Positions 5,092 through 7,441 of a stretch of DNA of 7,441 nt are shown here, in pieces (position 1 is the first letter of the stretch; each line of letters begins with the position of its first letter). The DNA is from JBFWIL01 sp050256015 (GTDB lineage: Bacteria; Bacteroidota; Bacteroidia; Bacteroidales; Prolixibacteraceae). The translations under genes and the position numbers were made by a program. Location: the NCBI GenBank assembly GCA_050256015.1, contig JBFWIL010000131.1, positions 1-7,441 of the forward strand, in the 5' to 3' direction. The notes beneath the pieces are model-generated. The model was not told the DNA's origin, did no database searches, and saw only the letters and a list, made by a program, of their open reading frames with translations.

Positions 5092-5125
5092 AAAAGCCTT
5101 TCTCTTTCCCGGGAAAGGCTTTTTT
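5092..5125 (+). terminator. Intrinsic terminator 2 (attenuator hairpin) just upstream of ilvD
   Basis: AAAAGCCTTTC (5092-5102) and GAAAGGCTTTT (5113-5123) form a perfect 11-bp stem around the loop TCTTTCCCGG. The T-tract 5120-5125 overlaps the base of the stem. It ends 21 bases before the ilvD ATG, so termination here would silence the operon. Confidence 0.9.
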
Positions 5126-5146
5126 AGAAAATAGAATCATACAGAT

Positions 5147-6982
5147 ATGAACATGCAACACGAATTAAGATCTGCAACCACTACCAAAGGCCGAAGAATG
5201 GCCGGAGCCCGAAGCCTTTGGCGGGCCAACGGAATGAAGGAAGAGCATTTCGGAAAACCGCTGATTGCCATAGTCAACTCATTCACCCAGTTTGTGCCGG
5301 GACATGTGCATCTCCACGAAGTGGGACAGCTGATTAAAAATGAAATTGAAAAACACGGTTGTTTTGCTGCCGAATTTAACACGATTGCCATTGACGACGG
5401 GATCGCCATGGGACATGACGGCATGCTTTATTCCCTGCCCTCGCGCGATATCATTGCCGACAGCGTGGAATACATGTGTAATGCCCACAAGGCCGATGCC
5501 ATGATATGCATCTCCAACTGCGACAAAATCACTCCTGGCATGATGATGGCTGCCATGCGGCTCAACATCCCCGCCCTCTTTGTCTCCGGAGGTCCTATGG
5601 AAGCCGGGGTGATTGACGGGAAAAAATTCGACCTGATCGACGCAATGGTGATGAGTGCCGATGAACAGGTAGACGACGAAACGCTGAACAGGGTGGAACA
5701 GGAGGCCTGCCCGACATGCGGAAGCTGTTCGGGTATGTTCACCGCCAATTCCATGAACTGCCTGGCCGAAGCCCTGGGGATTGCCCTGCCAGGCAACGGG
5801 ACCATCGTATCAACCCATGAAAACCGGAAAAAACTGTTTGAGCAGGCAGCCCGGGAAATCGTCCGGCTAACCCGGGACTATTACGAAAACGGCAACGGAA
5901 AAGCCTTGCCGCGGGGCATTGCCACCCGGGCGGCCTTTGAAAATGCCATGAAACTGGATATTGCTATGGGCGGATCAACCAATACGGTGCTGCACATCCT
6001 GGCCGTTGCCCATGAAGCCGGGGTTAACTTCAGCATGAGAGACATCAATGAACTATCCAGGACAACCCCCAACCTTTGCAAGGTGGCTCCCAACGGGAAA
6101 TACCATGTAGAAGATGTAAACCGGGCCGGAGGAATCCTGGGCATCCTGGCCGAACTGAACCGGGGCAGACTGCTGGACACTTCTGTATACCGGGTCGACG
6201 GACTCAGTCTGAAAGAAGCCCTGTCAAAATACGATATCATGAATCCGAAAATCGGAGAAGAAGCAATCCGGATTTTCCGTTCAGCTCCGGGAAGATACCG
6301 CAACAATACCATGGGCTCACAATCCGCATACTTCAGCACGCTCGACAAAGACCGGGCAAACGGCTGTATCCGCGACCTGGGCCATGCCTACAACAAGGAC
6401 GGCGGACTGGCCGTGTTGTACGGCAATATTGCCGAAGACGGCTGCATTGTCAAAACAGCCGGTGTCGATCCTTCCGTATACTGTTTCAAAGGAACGGCGC
6501 GGGTATTCGAATCCCAGGAATCGGCCGTGAACGGAATCCTTGGGAATGCCGTGCAACCGGGCAATGTGGTGGTGATCCGCTATGAGGGGCCCAAAGGAGG
6601 GCCGGGCATGCAGGAGATGCTTTACCCCACTTCCTACCTGAAATCAATGAAGCTCGATAAAGCCTGTGCCTTGATCACCGACGGGCGCTTTTCCGGAGGA
6701 ACCTCAGGACTCTCAATCGGACACATCTCACCCGAAGCAGCTGCGGGAGGAGCTATCGCACTGCTAAGGGACGGTGATTCCGTGGAAATCGATATCCCTG
6801 CACGAAAAATCAATGTGTTGCTGAGCCGGGAAGAACTTTCCCTGCGCCGGAAAGAAGAAGAAAACAAAAGGGAAAGAGCCTTTCGTCCCGTCAACCGGGA
6901 ACGAGAAATCAGCAAAGCGCTGAAAGCATACGCCAGCATGGTTTCCTCGGCAGACAAAGGAGCAGTACGTTTAATCGATTAG
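5147..6982 (+). CDS. ilvD: Dihydroxy-acid dehydratase, 611 aa
   Basis: IlvD dehydrates 2,3-dihydroxy-isovalerate and 2,3-dihydroxy-3-methylvalerate to the 2-keto acids that give valine/leucine and isoleucine. It is a cytoplasmic iron-sulfur enzyme of the IlvD/Edd family. Landmarks: RSATTTKGRRMAGARSLWRA (residues 8-27), AIDDGIAMGHDGMLYSLPSR (81-100), ISNCDKITPGM with cluster Cys125 (122-132), CPTCGSCSGMF (188-198) with cluster Cys194 as the likely ligand, AMGGSTNT (273-280), and the C-terminal GRFSGGTSGLSIGH (513-526). The length is close to E. coli IlvD (616 aa). The region SFTQFVPGHVHL (45-56) lacks the extra cysteine of the [2Fe-2S] subgroup, so it resembles the oxygen-sensitive E. coli [4Fe-4S] form. 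Start: ATG at 5147; an ATG two codons later is possible. It is first in the operon, 20 bases before ilvB, and sits behind two attenuators. Confidence 0.98.
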   Translation: MNMQHELRSATTTKGRRMAGARSLWRANGMKEEHFGKPLIAIVNSFTQFVPGHVHLHEVGQLIKNEIEKHGCFAAEFNTIAIDDGIAMGHDGMLYSLPSRDIIADSVEYMCNAHKADAMICISNCDKITPGMMMAAMRLNIPALFVSGGPMEAGVIDGKKFDLIDAMVMSADEQVDDETLNRVEQEACPTCGSCSGMFTANSMNCLAEALGIALPGNGTIVSTHENRKKLFEQAAREIVRLTRDYYENGNGKALPRGIATRAAFENAMKLDIAMGGSTNTVLHILAVAHEAGVNFSMRDINELSRTTPNLCKVAPNGKYHVEDVNRAGGILGILAELNRGRLLDTSVYRVDGLSLKEALSKYDIMNPKIGEEAIRIFRSAPGRYRNNTMGSQSAYFSTLDKDRANGCIRDLGHAYNKDGGLAVLYGNIAEDGCIVKTAGVDPSVYCFKGTARVFESQESAVNGILGNAVQPGNVVVIRYEGPKGGPGMQEMLYPTSYLKSMKLDKACALITDGRFSGGTSGLSIGHISPEAAAGGAIALLRDGDSVEIDIPARKINVLLSREELSLRRKEEENKRERAFRPVNREREISKALKAYASMVSSADKGAVRLID

Positions 6983-7002
6983 AATAATTTAATCATCGTC
7001 CT

Positions 7003-7441
7003 ATGGCTAAACAATCAATTACCGGCTCACAGGCCGTTATTCTTTCGCTGATAGAAGAAGGCGTGGATACGATCTTCGGATATCCGGGGGGGGCAATTAT
7101 GCCTATTTACGATGCCCTGTATGATTTTGACAAACATATTTTCCACATTCTGACCCGTCATGAACAGGGTGCCGTGCATGCAGCCGAAGGCTATGCCAAA
7201 GTTACGGGCAAGGCCGGGGTTTGCTTTGCCACCTCCGGACCTGGAGCAACCAACCTGATCACCGGCATTGCCGATGCCATGATCGATTCCGTACCCCTGG
7301 TCTGCATTACCGGGCAGGTGGCCTCGCCCCTGCTGGGGACAGACGCTTTCCAGGAGTCGGATGTGGTGGGTATCTCCATGCCCGTCACCAAATGGAACTT
7401 CCAGATCACCTCGGCCGAGGAAATTCCCGAAGCCATAGCCA
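7003..7441 (+). CDS. ilvB: Acetolactate synthase large (catalytic) subunit, first 146 residues, runs off the right edge
   Basis: This thiamine-diphosphate enzyme condenses pyruvate with pyruvate or 2-ketobutyrate, the first common step of valine/leucine and isoleucine synthesis. The N-terminal PYR domain is clear: ITGSQAVILSLIEEGVDTIF (6-25), FGYPGGAIMPIYDAL (25-39), RHEQGAVHAAEGYA (52-65) with the cofactor-activating Glu54, TSGPGATNLITGIADAM (77-93), ITGQV (102-106) and GTDAFQESD (112-120). About 420 residues, including the ThDP/Mg-binding GDG...N domain, lie beyond the window. The ATG at 7003 is preceded by an A/T-rich 20-base spacer after the ilvD stop, consistent with cotranscription and hence shared control by the upstream attenuators. 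Positions 7086-7093 are eight consecutive G within the PGGA codons; the frame is intact through it. Confidence 0.96.
   Translation, partial: MAKQSITGSQAVILSLIEEGVDTIFGYPGGAIMPIYDALYDFDKHIFHILTRHEQGAVHAAEGYAKVTGKAGVCFATSGPGATNLITGIADAMIDSVPLVCITGQVASPLLGTDAFQESDVVGISMPVTKWNFQITSAEEIPEAIA

Larger units (their letters stand above)
4996..5125 (+). promoter_or_regulatory. Transcription attenuator 2 of the ilv operon
   Basis: This has the classical four-segment layout. Segment 1, in the control codons, is CCTTCCG (5028-5034) and can pair with segment 2, CGGAGAGG (5056-5063), with one bulged base and one wobble. Segment 2 as GAGAGGCT (5058-5065) can instead pair with segment 3, AGCCTTTC (5095-5102), 8 bp with one G-U. 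Segments 3 and 4 form terminator 2. A ribosome held on the Val/Leu codons would cover segment 1 and free segment 2 to block the terminator; one reaching the stop codon at 5068-5070 would cover segment 2 and allow termination. The pairings are by eye and energies were not calculated. Confidence 0.78.

Noticed and set aside
5104..5117. Perfect palindrome CTTTCCCGGGAAAG as a possible operator
   Set aside because: It lies in the loop and inner arm of terminator 2, whose 11-bp stem and T-tract explain the symmetry better.
6076..6585. 169-codon plus-strand open frame within ilvD
   Set aside because: It is the alternate frame of the well-conserved ilvD gene; its Arg/Gly/Pro-rich composition is typical of a shadow.

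Overview
The window reads as chromosomal DNA of a member of the Bacteroidota, probably a Bacteroidales-type anaerobe. The evidence is promoter boxes of the TAnnTTTG / TTTG type upstream of most genes, A-rich sequence instead of strong Shine-Dalgarno sites before start codons, and Bacteroidota-like proteins. The genus cannot be named from this sequence alone. No mobile element, CRISPR array, tRNA or rRNA was seen.

Layout. Positions 1-1699 (minus strand) hold a fluoride-linked cluster: crcB (fluoride channel), a DUF190 protein and the N-terminal half of enolase, a glycolytic enzyme inhibited by fluoride. Divergent from crcB is a plus-strand S13 peptidase (PBP4-type D-Ala-D-Ala carboxypeptidase/endopeptidase, 1770-3218). 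It converges on a minus-strand DoxX-family membrane protein (3243-3656), which lies downstream of a minus-strand exported nitroreductase-fold protein (3781-4401). The right third carries the start of a branched-chain amino acid operon on the plus strand: ilvD (5147-6982) and the first 146 codons of ilvB (7003 to the edge).

The most interesting stretch is the roughly 450-base leader between the ilv promoter (4671-4699) and ilvD. It contains two consecutive ribosome-mediated attenuators that gene callers would miss. Leader peptide 1 (4852-4920, 22 aa) has nine consecutive Val/Ile/Leu codons and is followed by a perfect 10-bp terminator hairpin with a T-tract (4947-4983). Twelve bases later leader peptide 2 (4996-5070, 24 aa) carries Val-Val-Leu-Pro-Val-Val-Leu-Ile and is followed by an 11-bp terminator hairpin with six T (5092-5125). 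Alternative pairings that would break each terminator are visible. RNA polymerase would therefore have to pass two BCAA-sensing terminators in series before reaching ilvD-ilvB. A further unexplained 25-codon ORF (4717-4794) and an inverted repeat (4590-4611) lie nearby.

How the parts fit: ilvB (acetolactate synthase large subunit) and ilvD (dihydroxy-acid dehydratase) act at the first and third common steps of Val/Ile/Leu synthesis, and the leader peptides are rich in codons for exactly those end products. On the left, the fluoride exporter lies beside the gene for a fluoride-sensitive enzyme, but I find no fluoride riboswitch.
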